From: Maniola hyperantus
Taxonomy: Eukaryota; Arthropoda; Insecta; Lepidoptera; Nymphalidae
NCBI RefSeq assembly: GCF_902806685.2
Contig: NC_048548.1
Coordinates: 13,666,557-13,730,556 of the forward strand
DNA length: 64,000 nucleotides
Reading direction: 5' to 3'
The first letter of the stretch is position 1; each line of letters starts with the position of its first letter. Below the pieces are notes generated by a model, which had not been told where the DNA came from, made no database searches, and saw only the letters and a program-made list of their open reading frames with translations. Positions 11,041-21,416 of the stretch are shown one piece after another. Position numbers and translations under genes: made by a program.

Positions 11041-12269
11041 CGAGAGCCAAAGGTTACGTAGTACCAACCTCTGCTGACAATGTTAGTCTTGGAAATCAGC
11101 AAAGATTAAACATTGGCAAACTAGACACGTGCCTAGGGGCGCGAGATTACAAAGGGGCGCGTGCGATCATGTAGAGATGGGTTTCTATGCAAAATCTTGG
11201 AGTGACCACCTCTTCTTTAATATAGCAAAATGTCGATTCATCGTTCCTTTGAAGTTAGTTAGTAATTTTTAGAGGGGCGCTTATAAGATGCTAGGGCGGT
11301 CTCGACATTTAATCCGCCTTTCGTAGTCGGTTGAAAACAATAAATATTTGCCTCTCCCAATGAAAATAGAGAACGCAGTCACAGATGGCAATTAAGCTTA
11401 ATGGATAGGCGTACCATTCGCTCTGCATTGCCAAATTGGAGGAGTCAAAATTCAATGCCATACACTAGAGGCTAGCGATGTACATCATTGCTAATTTTAA
11501 ATCATTTTCATTTGATGAAATTATCTGTTATTTTTCATCACAGCGATTTCACAGGCGATTTATCATCAAGATCTATTGCGCTTTTGGACTGATATTTTGC
11601 AGGTTGGTTTTCACGAGAAGTGAATTTTTGCATTTATGATTGTAAGTGGCAAAATTCGCTTTTCATGAAAGTAGCAAGCGATGGTTGGCTACATTAATTT
11701 AATTAGATGTGTATCACTATCTAAGACGAAATTATACGAGTGTTCTTGCTCGCATAATCTTTAGCGGGGGGTCGAAGACAGTGCGTGCGTGAAAATACAA
11801 TAAAAGTAATAATTTTGAAACTTGTAAGATTTCACTTCCTGATTTTTCACATGCTACTTAAATAAGATAGCAAGTGTTACATATGAAAAGGTTTTTCTCA
11901 TGATTTTTCACATGCTAATTGCTATCTGTGAAAATATTCCATCTCTACTAGAAGCCAATAAGTGCCAATTTTGTTGCCCCATTATACCGTTCAAACTTCA
12001 AACGCGAAATAAGAAGCTTCAATAAAGGCTAAATGGTTTAATTTAAATCTAGCACATTGCAGACATATTGCAGTATTGCAGACCTTTGAAGACCTCCCTG
12101 GCGCAGTGGTGGGCGCATGCGGTCTTATAAGAGGGTTCGATTAATATGATTAAATTAAAATTATAACAATTTAACCATTTACTTAAAATAACAAGAAATA
12201 TATGAAAAAATCATAATAATTTTCGTATGAATATAAAAAATTAATACGTTTAATTGTCGCTCTGTTGTA
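11041..12269. other. Intergenic, no gene seen
   Basis: Unremarkable AT-rich DNA; 12089-12145 is a fragment of a SINE type 2 head (CCTCCCTGGCGCAGTGGTG). Confidence 0.45.
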
Positions 12270-12450
12270 TAGTACGCGGCCAAAAGTGATGAACATCGAT
12301 CTTTAGAGAAGGAGATAGCAGATTTGTAAAGCACTGTCTCGGTCGTTGAGACCGATGAAACGTCATATGGATGTGAATGACAGAGACCACGCTCTACAAA
12401 CCTGAAATATGTCCTAAAGGCCGATGTTCATCACTTTCGGCCGCGTACTG
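12270..12450. mobile_element. Mariner-like MITE (CAGTACGCGGC family)
   Basis: 181-bp palindromic copy; inverted ends read AGTACGCGGCC on both strands. Confidence 0.7.
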
Positions 12451-12789
12451 TAACTTTTGTACCATGAGATAAGTACCAGGATAACAGAAAATGGAAACAC
12501 CCCATTCTTATTATTGTCTTCAACAAAGCATCATAATATCGTTGTGCTAATCAATTTAGTATAACGAATATAACTTACAAAAGACAAAGATAGCTTTACC
12601 AATTTATTTCCCTAATCTAAATCGCAGGGCCGTCGAGAGAATGCCGACAAATGTACGCGACAATTTTTATCGCCCTCCTTCATCTTATTCCCAACGCACC
12701 ATTTATGAGGAAAACTTTGCATTTTTGCATAATCAGCTAGTTATGGTATAAAGTGAAAAAACACATGGTCGTAGTGACAAAACCATACA

Positions 12790-12912
12790 GGTACCTATTG
12801 AAAATGAAAATGAAAATGAAAAATGAAAATGAAAATGAAAATGAAAATCTTTTTTATTCGTATAAACTTTTACAAGTGCTTACGAATAGTCGGATGCATC
12901 TACCACTGTATG
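12790..12912 (-). mobile_element. Jockey-like LINE 3' UTR with (GAAAAT)n tail
   Basis: About nine GAAAAT-type units, then a match to the 3' UTR at 10660-10735 (AGTCGGATGCATCTACCACTG). Confidence 0.65.
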
Positions 12913-12978
12913 TATGTATTCGACATCTTCACATTTTATCTTTTCTTTAAAAATCGATTGAACTTTACTTATAAATAA

Positions 12979-13791
12979 CTAGCGGATCCCCGCGGCTTCG
13001 CCCGCGTGGATTTAGGTTTTTAAAGATCCCGTGGGAACTTTCGATTTTCCAGGACAAAAAGTAACCTATCCATATTCCATAGTAGCCCGTCCCCGTGATG
13101 CAAGAAATCTCAGTGCCGAATTTCGTAAAAACTTTTAAACGCATGATTCTTTAACAATCCCATGGTATCACCACGATTTAAGAATGCAATTCCTTACAGC
13201 ATCAAGCCTACCTACCTCCAATATAATCGCGTTGCACGCACGGACTGCCGCGGCCGTCGCCATTATTTTAATTTCGTGATATCCCCTAAGATATTAATCT
13301 AAATGAAATGATACAAAGGGCAGTTTCGATCTAAATTAAACAGTTGAGATGACGAACAATTTTATTTTAATAAGGATTAATACTATGATAATAAAAACAC
13401 CTCCGAAAGTAAAGCTTTGTTTTACACCACATTTCAAAACCATAAAAATGGTTATTTTGAGCCTACCGTAAAAGATCTAAGATATATGCTATTGCGGACT
13501 TTTTTTAGAGCTGTTTAATAGGAACAATTCCACCGAACATTGTTTTCGTGTAACTTTAACTATTTAGGCAGCGCACGCCACGGAAGCTCACAGATGAGAC
13601 GACATTTTTCACTTTATTGCAATTTTCGAAGCGATCTCTAATTTTTTTGAAAATAAAAATATATAGCCTATGTCACTCAGGAATAATGTGTCTTTCTAAT
13701 GGTGAAATTTTTAAAATCGGTTCAGTAATTTCAAAGATTACCCCCTACAAACAAACTTAACGACATTACCTATTTATGATATTAGTATAGA
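12979..13791 (-). mobile_element. Non-autonomous Helitron, apparently complete
   Basis: About 810 bp. On the minus strand it starts TCTATACTAATATC and ends with the hairpin CGCGGGCGAAGCCGCGG shortly before CTAG, the classic Helitron terminal structure. No Rep/helicase ORF. Confidence 0.7.
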
Positions 13792-14040
13792 AGTATAGAA
13801 GGCAAGCCTGCAGCGAGCTACAATTTTTAAATAAAATATAGGTAATACGAGATTGTTACAGTTCGTTTTATTGAAAAGTGCATCGCAAAGTTGTAAGTGG
13901 AGAAGCGGACGCCGGCCTCGAACAAAGCGTCACTGCCACCGGTTAATTGTTAAAAACTTTTAATTGGCCGCAAGTTCTGTTTCGAGCCCCATCTGGGGCC
14001 ACGCGGGAGGCGATGATGTTCTGAAAAAAATCAGAAAAAC
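13792..14040. other. Intergenic, no gene seen
   Basis: Contains a short GC-richer stretch (GCGGACGCCGGCCTCGAAC, repeated near 14302). Nothing else supported. Confidence 0.4.
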
Positions 14041-14169
14041 AGACAACGAATATAAGGGTTCCTTTTTCCTTTCGGGGTACGGAAACCTAAAAATCAACAA
14101 AGGGGATATTTGTTGATTTTTAGGTTTCCGTACCCCGAAAAGAAAAAGGAACCCTTATATTCGTTGTCT
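14041..14169. repeat. Near-perfect palindrome, 61-bp arms
   Basis: Arms 14041-14101 and 14109-14169 differ at one position and are separated by 7 nt. They derive from the end of the GGGTTCCGTAC repeat; the right arm runs on into a longer minus-strand copy. Confidence 0.85.
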
Positions 14170-14714
14170 GTTTATCTGTCAAGAAAAGGGAATCAAAACC
14201 TATAGTGTACTTCCCATTGACCTAGAATCATAAAATTTGGCAGGTAGGTAGGTTTTATATCACAAGTAATGGAAAAATAAGTAGAAAACAGAGCCCGGAT
14301 TGCGGACGCCGGCCTCGAACTCATCATCATCATCATTTCGATGGTAATGAGACATGGGTCCAGCGCAATAGCAATGTGCGGGATTAATAAACACAATTTA
14401 TTTATTTATATTATAGTGAATCAAAACGCCAGTTTCCTGGCCCAACTATTAGAAATTCGAAGCGTGCACTTCTCTCAGTAAACTTTCTACTCTAAAACAA
14501 ACGGAGTAGAGTTAAAATTCCGAGCAGCTGATAGATGAAGTCGGTAGGTGATAAGTTTAACCGAATCGTTAGAGACTAACGGACCGGCTGGGGTTAGAGC
14601 GACAGTTGCTACAGAGAGATTACACTTCGGGCACTAGTGTGATAAACAGTGCTTTACTGACTGGGATTTAAAAGATTTCTATTCCATCTAAATATATAAA
14701 AAAAAATTACAAAA

Positions 14715-15367
14715 AAAATAAAAACCGACTTCATTACACAAACACTAAAAATTGAAAAATAATGTAATTTATTACCGAATATATTATGTATACAAGAGTT
14801 AATATAGTTCCATAATAATACTTTTTGGTGCCGGTGCCAATTAGCTTTAGCTGCGCGAATCGTCTAGACTTCATATTTTTATGAGACTCCACAATGGCAC
14901 CTCATTGGCACCGACCCCAAAAAATATTATTATGGAACTATATTAACTCTTGTATACATAAAATATTCGGTAATAAATTACATTATTTTTCAATTTTTAG
15001 TGTTTGTGTAATGAAGTCGGTTTTTATTTTTTTTGTAAAAAAAATTTATTTTACAATTTTTAGTGGCTCCATGGAATTATGCTATGACTGGTTAAAAATC
15101 TACTGTTTACTAAGCTATTACACTGATCGCGAGCAATTTACTCTTATCCGTTGAGGAGTTCCAGTATCTATCTTCGAAGATGTTCATCAGATCTTCACCA
15201 AATTGAAATGGGACCAACTTTGAAGTATACCCTTTCAAACAAAAAAAGAATTTTCAAAATCGGTCCAGGCGTTTTCGAGTAATCGGGGAACATACATAAA
15301 AAATAAAAAAAAAATAAAAAAATCCGACGAATTGAGAACCTCCTCCTTTTTTTGAAGTCGGTTAAAA
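14715..15367. mobile_element. Foldback/MITE-like element with AACCGACTTC ends
   Basis: Inverted ends AACCGACTTC near 14722 and GAAGTCGGTT near 15360, plus a large inner inverted repeat of about 120-bp arms (around 14720-14845 and 14910-15040). One arm plus the right part recurs at 49690-50215. Confidence 0.65.
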
Positions 15368-15480
15368 AGGAAGAGGTGACCGACTGGAAAAGTACGTCAG
15401 TTTGATACCGCTCCGTACATAATAGCGTCAGTAATCTAAATTTATGGCGCTGCTGCTGTCGCACGGCAAATGAATACTAA

Positions 15481-15945
15481 GTTTGAAAGGCGCGGGTCGG
15501 GAATAACGGGGAAATCCTTAAAAATTGTCGCAATACCACCTCCCTAATCCCCCACACTGACTTGTCGACTTGTCGACTTGTCGTGCAGGAATGTAGGGAT
15601 ACATTTCTTGATGATTATGTTTTCCTGGTATTTACTATTTATAGAATCATCTACAACCCTTCGCTGGCTCACTACTGAGAACGGGCCTTCTTTCAGAATG
15701 AGAAGGGTTATGCCATAGTCCACCATGCTGGCCAAGAGTAGATTGGCAGACTTCACACAACTATGTATTTTAAAGAACTCTCAAGCTTGCAGGTTTCCTC
15801 ACGATGTTGTGTGATGTGATGTGAAAGGCGCGGGTCGGGAATAACGGGGAAATCCGTAAAAATCGGCGCAATACCAACTCCCTTATATCCACACTGACTT
15901 GTCGACTTGTGCAGAAATGTAGGGATACATTTCTTGATGATTATG
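15481..15945. repeat. Direct duplication around a SINE fragment
   Basis: 15481-15622 and 15817-15945 are about 85-90% alike by eye (GGCGCGGGTCGGGAATAACG; GTAGGGATACATTTCTTGAT). A SINE type 1 body lies between them at about 15650-15810. Confidence 0.7.
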
Positions 15946-17054
15946 TAGGTATTGGTGCGCACGACTGAGTCTACGTTTGTCTCTTTGTTTTTCTGAAACC
16001 CCCCCCACCCCCCTATTATAAAAGGACCCCGTATGGGTTCGAAACTAGTCGGGCTAACGTCGACTACACACGTGAGTAAAGCCGGGACAGATAGTATTTA
16101 TAACTCTGTAGGGTCAAAATCTGTTTAACGAATCGGTCATAAGAATCCATCTCCGTCTGTATGGAAAAAGAAAGAATATATTACCATTTTCAGTGGTAAA
16201 AGAAATTGATCCAAAGTGATCCTATAAGGGTTTCGTTTTTCCTTTTGAAGTACGGAACCCTAAAAATGAGCCAGAAAACGGCTACAAGTTTGGGAATGGC
16301 GCAAATGTAAAGTTTAGTTTGACCTTACCTATATATTTCAACGATCACACATTGTCCTTAAGATGCCAATTAGGTATTCAGCACGTGGGGGCCGTATAGT
16401 ATAAATTACCCCCAAGGTGCGAGGGGTTATCCCGCTCAAATTCCCGGGGACGCCCGGGATTGTGCCGGGATTACCGCCAAGCCCGGCCCGTCATCGCGCG
16501 GTGGCTTATCGCGGGAAATATTCTTACATGAAGGGATCTTACCCGTCTTTTTTTGTCAGATAAAATATTAAAAGGCTTATTTCACAACCGCCAAATATAT
16601 TTTAGCGTTTAAACTATCGTGAGTGATTGCTTCCATCTTAGACTGCATCGTCACTTACCAACAGGTGAGATTGCAGTCAAGGGCTAACTTGTATCTGAAT
16701 ACAAAAAAAAAGGCTAGATAAAGGCAGCTGTGTTAACTACAAAGAAAGATAATTGGGCACCTATATCCGAAACAATGCAATAAACTTCGGCATTACTCAT
16801 AATCAGAGCGGGAGGAAACCAAATAAACAGCCTCTACCTAAGAGTACACTGCGTGCACAAAAAATATGCCCCGATCCACAACTATCCCTAATTTATAAAT
16901 GCGAAAGTCTGTCTGTTTGTTTGATACATACCTTTTCACGGCTCAATATAGATTGGATTCTGGAAATGGACGTAGAATACTTATTAATAAAATAAAAATT
17001 TACGCAAACGAAATCGCAAGCATATGAATACAGCTGTTATAATATGAATGCAAA
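15946..17054. other. Intergenic, no gene seen
   Basis: Fragment of the GGGTTCCGTAC repeat at about 16215-16265; SINE type 2 3' end at 16630-16712 (minus). The rest is unassigned. Confidence 0.45.
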
Positions 17055-17215
17055 AGTACAGAACGTAGCAAAAAATAATGTACAGGCCTTACAATAACAT
17101 TTCGGCTTTGAAGAGCGTTGTCTTTGTCACTCATACCGCCTCCGCCTCAATGACAGAGACAATGCTCTTCAAATCCGCTATCTACTTCTAAAGGTCGGTG
17201 AACAATGGCGAAAAT
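17055..17215. mobile_element. Degenerate mariner-like MITE
   Basis: Keeps the inner inverted halves (AGAGCGTTGTCT and AGACAATGCTCT) but has decayed ends. Confidence 0.5.
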
Positions 17216-17279
17216 GGACCCAAATAATTTAAAAAATTAACGATGCATTGTATGTATGCAAGTTAATATTTAATATAAT

Positions 17280-17545
17280 ATTTATTTATTTATTTAAACT
17301 CAGTACAGTAATCAACTCTCTGGAATCCTGACCCCTAAACTAGGAAATCCCATGTCTTAGGGGCCAGTGCCTTCCCAAACATAAGATATGGGTAGTTAAT
17401 AATTTACAGCTAGGTATTACAACTATTTAAAATAAATAAATAAACAAAACACAAGGTTAAAGCGTGAAACAAACTATGGGACGCGTCCGTAAGCTATGGC
17501 TTGGCTAAGAACCGCGATTGATAGGCGTCCACAGTCGTCTTGCGA
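17280..17545 (-). mobile_element. Probable LINE 3' end
   Basis: Begins (low side) with a TTTATTTATTTA tail and has a short decayed reading on the minus strand; family not identified. Confidence 0.35.
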
Positions 17546-17806
17546 GATAATAATATTAATCATAATTATAAGTTTATGCGATGTTTATATAAAAAATATT
17601 ATTAAAATATTATAAAAGGAGATAGGATAGAAATTAAAGAAAATATTATAGCCTAAAAATATCTCATAACATGCAGTATTTGAATAATCCTGTGGGCTAC
17701 ACGTATTTCTGTCCCCGTGGTGTAATCTGAGACGATGTTATCCGAGCCATACACGCATGGCATTTGTTTTGATTACTGCGCACCGGTGTCATGCGGGCTA
17801 ATGCTT

Positions 17807-18018
17807 TTATATATAAAAAGGAAAAGGTGACTGACTGACTGATCTATCAACGCACAGCTCAAACTACTGGACCGATCGGGCTGAAATTTGGCATGCAGAT
17901 AGCTATTATGACGTAGGCATCCGCTAAGAAAGGATTTTGAAAATTCACCCCCTTAGGGGTGAAATCGGGGTTTGAAATTTGTGTAGTCCACTCGGATGAA
18001 GTCGCGAGCATAAGCTAG
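17807..18018 (+). mobile_element. Helitron-like short repeat, subfamily 2
   Basis: Starts at TATATAAAAAGGAAAAGG, contains GACTGACTGACTGATC, and ends GCGAGCATAAGCTAGT. Copies: 25468, 38528, 56583 and (minus) 59801. Confidence 0.55.
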
Positions 18019-18065
18019 TGCTTTTATATTATTTCGCACATACACAAATATCTCGTAAGAAAATG

Positions 18066-18366
18066 TGGTAATAGCCTAGTAGTTAAGACGTCGTCTTATT
18101 CGGGGGGTCGCGGGTTCGAACCCGGGGACGCACCGCTAACTTTTCAGAGTTATTTGCGATTAAAGCAATTAAATATTATGTGCTATAGCGGTGAAGGAAA
18201 ACATCGTGACGAAACCTGCATGCCTTCTCCATGAAGTTCTCAAAGGTGGGTGAAGTCTGCCAATCCGCATAGGTCCAGCGTGCCAGACTATGGCCTAAAC
18301 CGTTCTCATTCTGAGAAGAGACCTGTACTCAGTAGTGAGACGGTGATGGATCGATCATGATGAAGA
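18066..18366 (+). mobile_element. tRNA-derived SINE, type 1
   Basis: tRNA-like head TAGCCTAGTAGTTAAGACG with B box GGTTCGAACCC, then the family body to GATGGATCGATCATGATGA. Confidence 0.75.
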
Positions 18367-18469
18367 AAAAATAATATATCCTTCTAAGTATCTCTATATC
18401 ATTCACATTATTGCAACTTCAGAGCGATCAAGAAATTTGGCGTCATCTATACAGTCTGCTGTATCAGCT

Positions 18470-18781
18470 GTGATAGCCTAGTGGTTAGGACGTCCGCCTT
18501 CTAATCGGAGGTCGGGGGTTCGATCCCGGGCCCGCACCTCTAACTTTTCGGAGTTATGTGCGTTTTTAAGTAATTAAAATATCACTTGCTTTAACAGTGA
18601 AGGAAAACATCGTGAGGAAACCTGCATGCCTGAGAGTTCTCCATAATGTTCTCAAAGGTGTGTGAAGTCTACCAATCCGCACATGGCCAGCGCGGTAGAC
18701 TATGGCCAAAATCCTTCTCACTCTGAGAGGAGACCCGTGCTCTGTAGTGAGCCGGTGATGGGTTGATCATGATGATGATAC
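18470..18781 (+). mobile_element. tRNA-derived SINE, type 1, best preserved copy
   Basis: A box TAGCCTAGTGG and B box GGTTCGATCCC in a tRNA-like head of about 70 bp. The body carries AAGGAAAACATCGTGAGGAA and the tail is ATGATGATGAT. The head is SINE-fused, so it is not a tRNA gene. Confidence 0.8.
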
Positions 18782-19079
18782 AGTCTGCTACTTTACACTC
18801 ACCGTGGATACGACCATAGACAGGTACAGACAGACGACTTTAATAACAAATCGATATGTAAGCTGTCAAAGTCAACTATACGTACGGGAAAAATTATTGG
18901 TGTGAAAATTGTATTTGCCACCGCTAGTCACCTATGGAAACTAGGGTTGTCACGGGAACTAAAAAAATAATTTTCTACCCTTTTTAAACAAGTCAAGGCT
19001 ATTCTGATTATTTTGTTTGCCCATTGAGTACTAACTACCAGCTATGCCAGCGAATCCATGCGCATGGATTTAAGGGTTT
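18782..19079. other. Intergenic, no gene seen
   Basis: No supported feature. Confidence 0.4.
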
Positions 19080-19390
19080 AATAAATAAATAAACTTTTAT
19101 TTCAGGCATAAGTACACCCATAATTGTGTGTTAGTACAGAAACAATTCCTTAACCTATGTTAGTACCTACTTATTACTAGCTTAAACTTAACTTAACAAC
19201 TAATTCTACTAAAACTAATCCTATTTATAATGCCCGAGGGGGTCTCTTTGCACCTATGTGCACACCACTCCAGCACCTCCAGAGAGGGCTATCCAATTTC
19301 ATGGACAATGCGCTGAGGAGAGTGTTGGTACTCCTCAACAGCCTGCTCATCATGGACGCGGCACGTTTGCGCATGATCGCGTAAAAATAA
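19080..19390 (-). mobile_element. Probable LINE 3' end
   Basis: Low side starts with an AATAAATAAATAA tail. The minus strand reads an Arg/Leu-rich C-terminal peptide (MRKRAASMMSRLLRS) ending near 19226. Family not identified. Confidence 0.4.
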
Positions 19391-19909
19391 ATAAATTAAA
19401 AATCCCGAAAAATATTCCCGAGATAAAAACTATCTTATATTCATAGGATAGTAGTGTGTGTCCATCAAAACTTCGATTGAGTCAACATAGTAGACTGACA
19501 GATAGACAGACAGACAGACACACTTTCACATTTCCAATTAAATTAGATAATCAATCAAATTAGATAATTTATGAAGATAATTTAGAAATAATTTTGCACG
19601 CCATGCTTGGCAGGATATGTAACTGATTACCTAACTTTTAAGACCCCATGTAAATAATTTACATGTACCTACCATATCTGAGCAAAATAAATAAATGATT
19701 ATGATTATGATTATGAAAATTAAGTATGGATTATGTTCCAGCATTATTTTTGTTCCGTTTTTACAATTAAGAAGTAAAATAGGAACGGACATACGTAAGT
19801 ACATTAGTTGAACGTCCAATCATTGACAAAAGAAAACATAACATTCTTAATACACATTTTATCTAAAACAAATTGATTTTACAGTTTTGATTTGCTAAAA
19901 TATAAAAAA
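19391..19909. other. Intergenic, no gene seen
   Basis: A (GACA)n run near 19500 hints at repeat debris. Nothing else. Confidence 0.4.
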
Positions 19910-20130
19910 CTAGCTGATGCCCACGACTTCGTCCACTTGGAATTAGGTTTTTATAAATCCCGTGGGAACTCTTTGATATTCCGAGATAAAAAGTAGTCTG
20001 TGTCACTCGCTAGGTCTTTTTCTATACCCGTGCAAAAAAATCACATCAATCCGTTGCACCGTTGCAATGTGATTGAAGGACAAACCAACAAACCAACAAA
20101 CAAACAAACAAACACGTTATAATAAGGGTT
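19910..20130 (-). mobile_element. Short non-autonomous Helitron
   Basis: Plus strand begins CTAGCTGATGCCCACGACTT; same family as 1920 and 21047. Confidence 0.65.
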
Positions 20131-20464
20131 CTGTAGGGTTCTAAGGGTAACTGATTGTTAAAAAATAAAAACAAAAATTATTATAAATATTGATATGTAA
20201 CATTACTTCATTGTGATAGAGGAGAGCTGTCCAAGCGTCCTTATCCGATAGTGGGTAGTCGCCTTTCTTAGAAAGGCTTTTTTGATATCTCGTTTACCAA
20301 CCCTAAGTCAAAATCACCGGTTGCTACAACGGAAAATCACACGCGGTGCCGTGTCACCCCCGCAAACATTAGTCACTGGAAAAAGGGGGAAAAGTTGCGA
20401 GCGGGGGAATTGCAGCCCGGTGGGGTAATTTGTGACCCCACCTGGCAATTCACGTGTTGCGTCT

Positions 20465-20740
20465 AGCTCTTAGTATAAGATTTTACATCTCACTAACGGC
20501 AACGTTGATAGAATTCGATGGTCGAAACATTTCAGCGTTAAAGTAAAGTAGACTTTAACAGCCTTATTTTAATGCTCAAGTTTGTTTATTTAATATTTAT
20601 AGCCAGCACTCCAAGTGCAAACTTTGAAAATTAGACTTTAAACCAATGATGTTTAGGTCCATTTTACTTTAACGGTATTTGGTTTCGACTTTAAACTTTG
20701 GTGAGTTGTAAAATAGGTAAGCTAGCTCTGTAGCCTGTAC
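20465..20740. repeat. Foldback-type repeat, partial
   Basis: Contains TTAGTATAAGATTTTACATC and GCCAGCACTCCAAGT, matching the larger inverted-repeat element at 50215-50860 in the equivalent 3' flank of gene C. Confidence 0.5.
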
Positions 20741-21046
20741 GAAATTTTATCAAAATCGGTTCCACTGTTTGGCCGTCAAAAGCAAGCAGACAGACGGACA
20801 GACAGTCGTCGGGGTAAGTAGTTAGATTTCGTTCTGGGCTTAGGTGGGGTACACCTGTTACAGAAAGCATACTAGACCCTTTAGTAAAAATGGAACCTCG
20901 ATTGTTTGGGTTAAGGAACTTTAAAAAGGTAATAAAAAATTATGGTTTTATAATCTTTATCATCAAACGACCAATCAGACCTTATAATAATATTATCCAG
21001 AGCAAAGTAACGCAAAAATTAAAAAATAGCGCAAGATTATACAAAA

Positions 21047-21261
21047 CTAGCTGATGCCCGCGACTTCGTCCGCGTGGATTTCGGTTTTTAAAAATCCCGT
21101 GGGAACTCCTTGATTTTCCGGGATAAAAGTAGCATATGTCCTTCCCCGGGATGCAAACTATCTCTGTACCAAATTTCGTCAAAATCAATTGAACGGATGG
21201 GCCGTGAAAGGCTAGCAGACAGACAGACAGACACACTTTCAAATTTTAATATTAGTATGGA
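21047..21261 (-). mobile_element. Non-autonomous Helitron with visible empty site
   Basis: 215 bp. On the minus strand it runs from TCCATACTAATATT to GCATCAGCTAG. Flanks ACAAAA and TAGTAAT are contiguous in the 3' flanks of genes B (about 32150-32162) and C (about 51053-51065). It therefore inserted between A and T without a target duplication, as Helitrons do. Confidence 0.88.
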
Positions 21262-21416
21262 TAGTAATACAAACAGTGCTGTTCTTATAACTTTCGATAC
21301 TTCCTGTTGCCTGCGACTTTGTCCGCACAAATTTACGTTTTTATGACAATAATTTCTATCATTACTATTGATTTATGATGAACATTGTATAGGTTATCGA
21401 TCTATCGATCGGTAGC

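Noticed and set aside
18470..18545. tRNA gene
   Set aside because: The tRNA-like head runs straight into a SINE body with a (GAT)n tail, and identical heads occur in other SINE copies.
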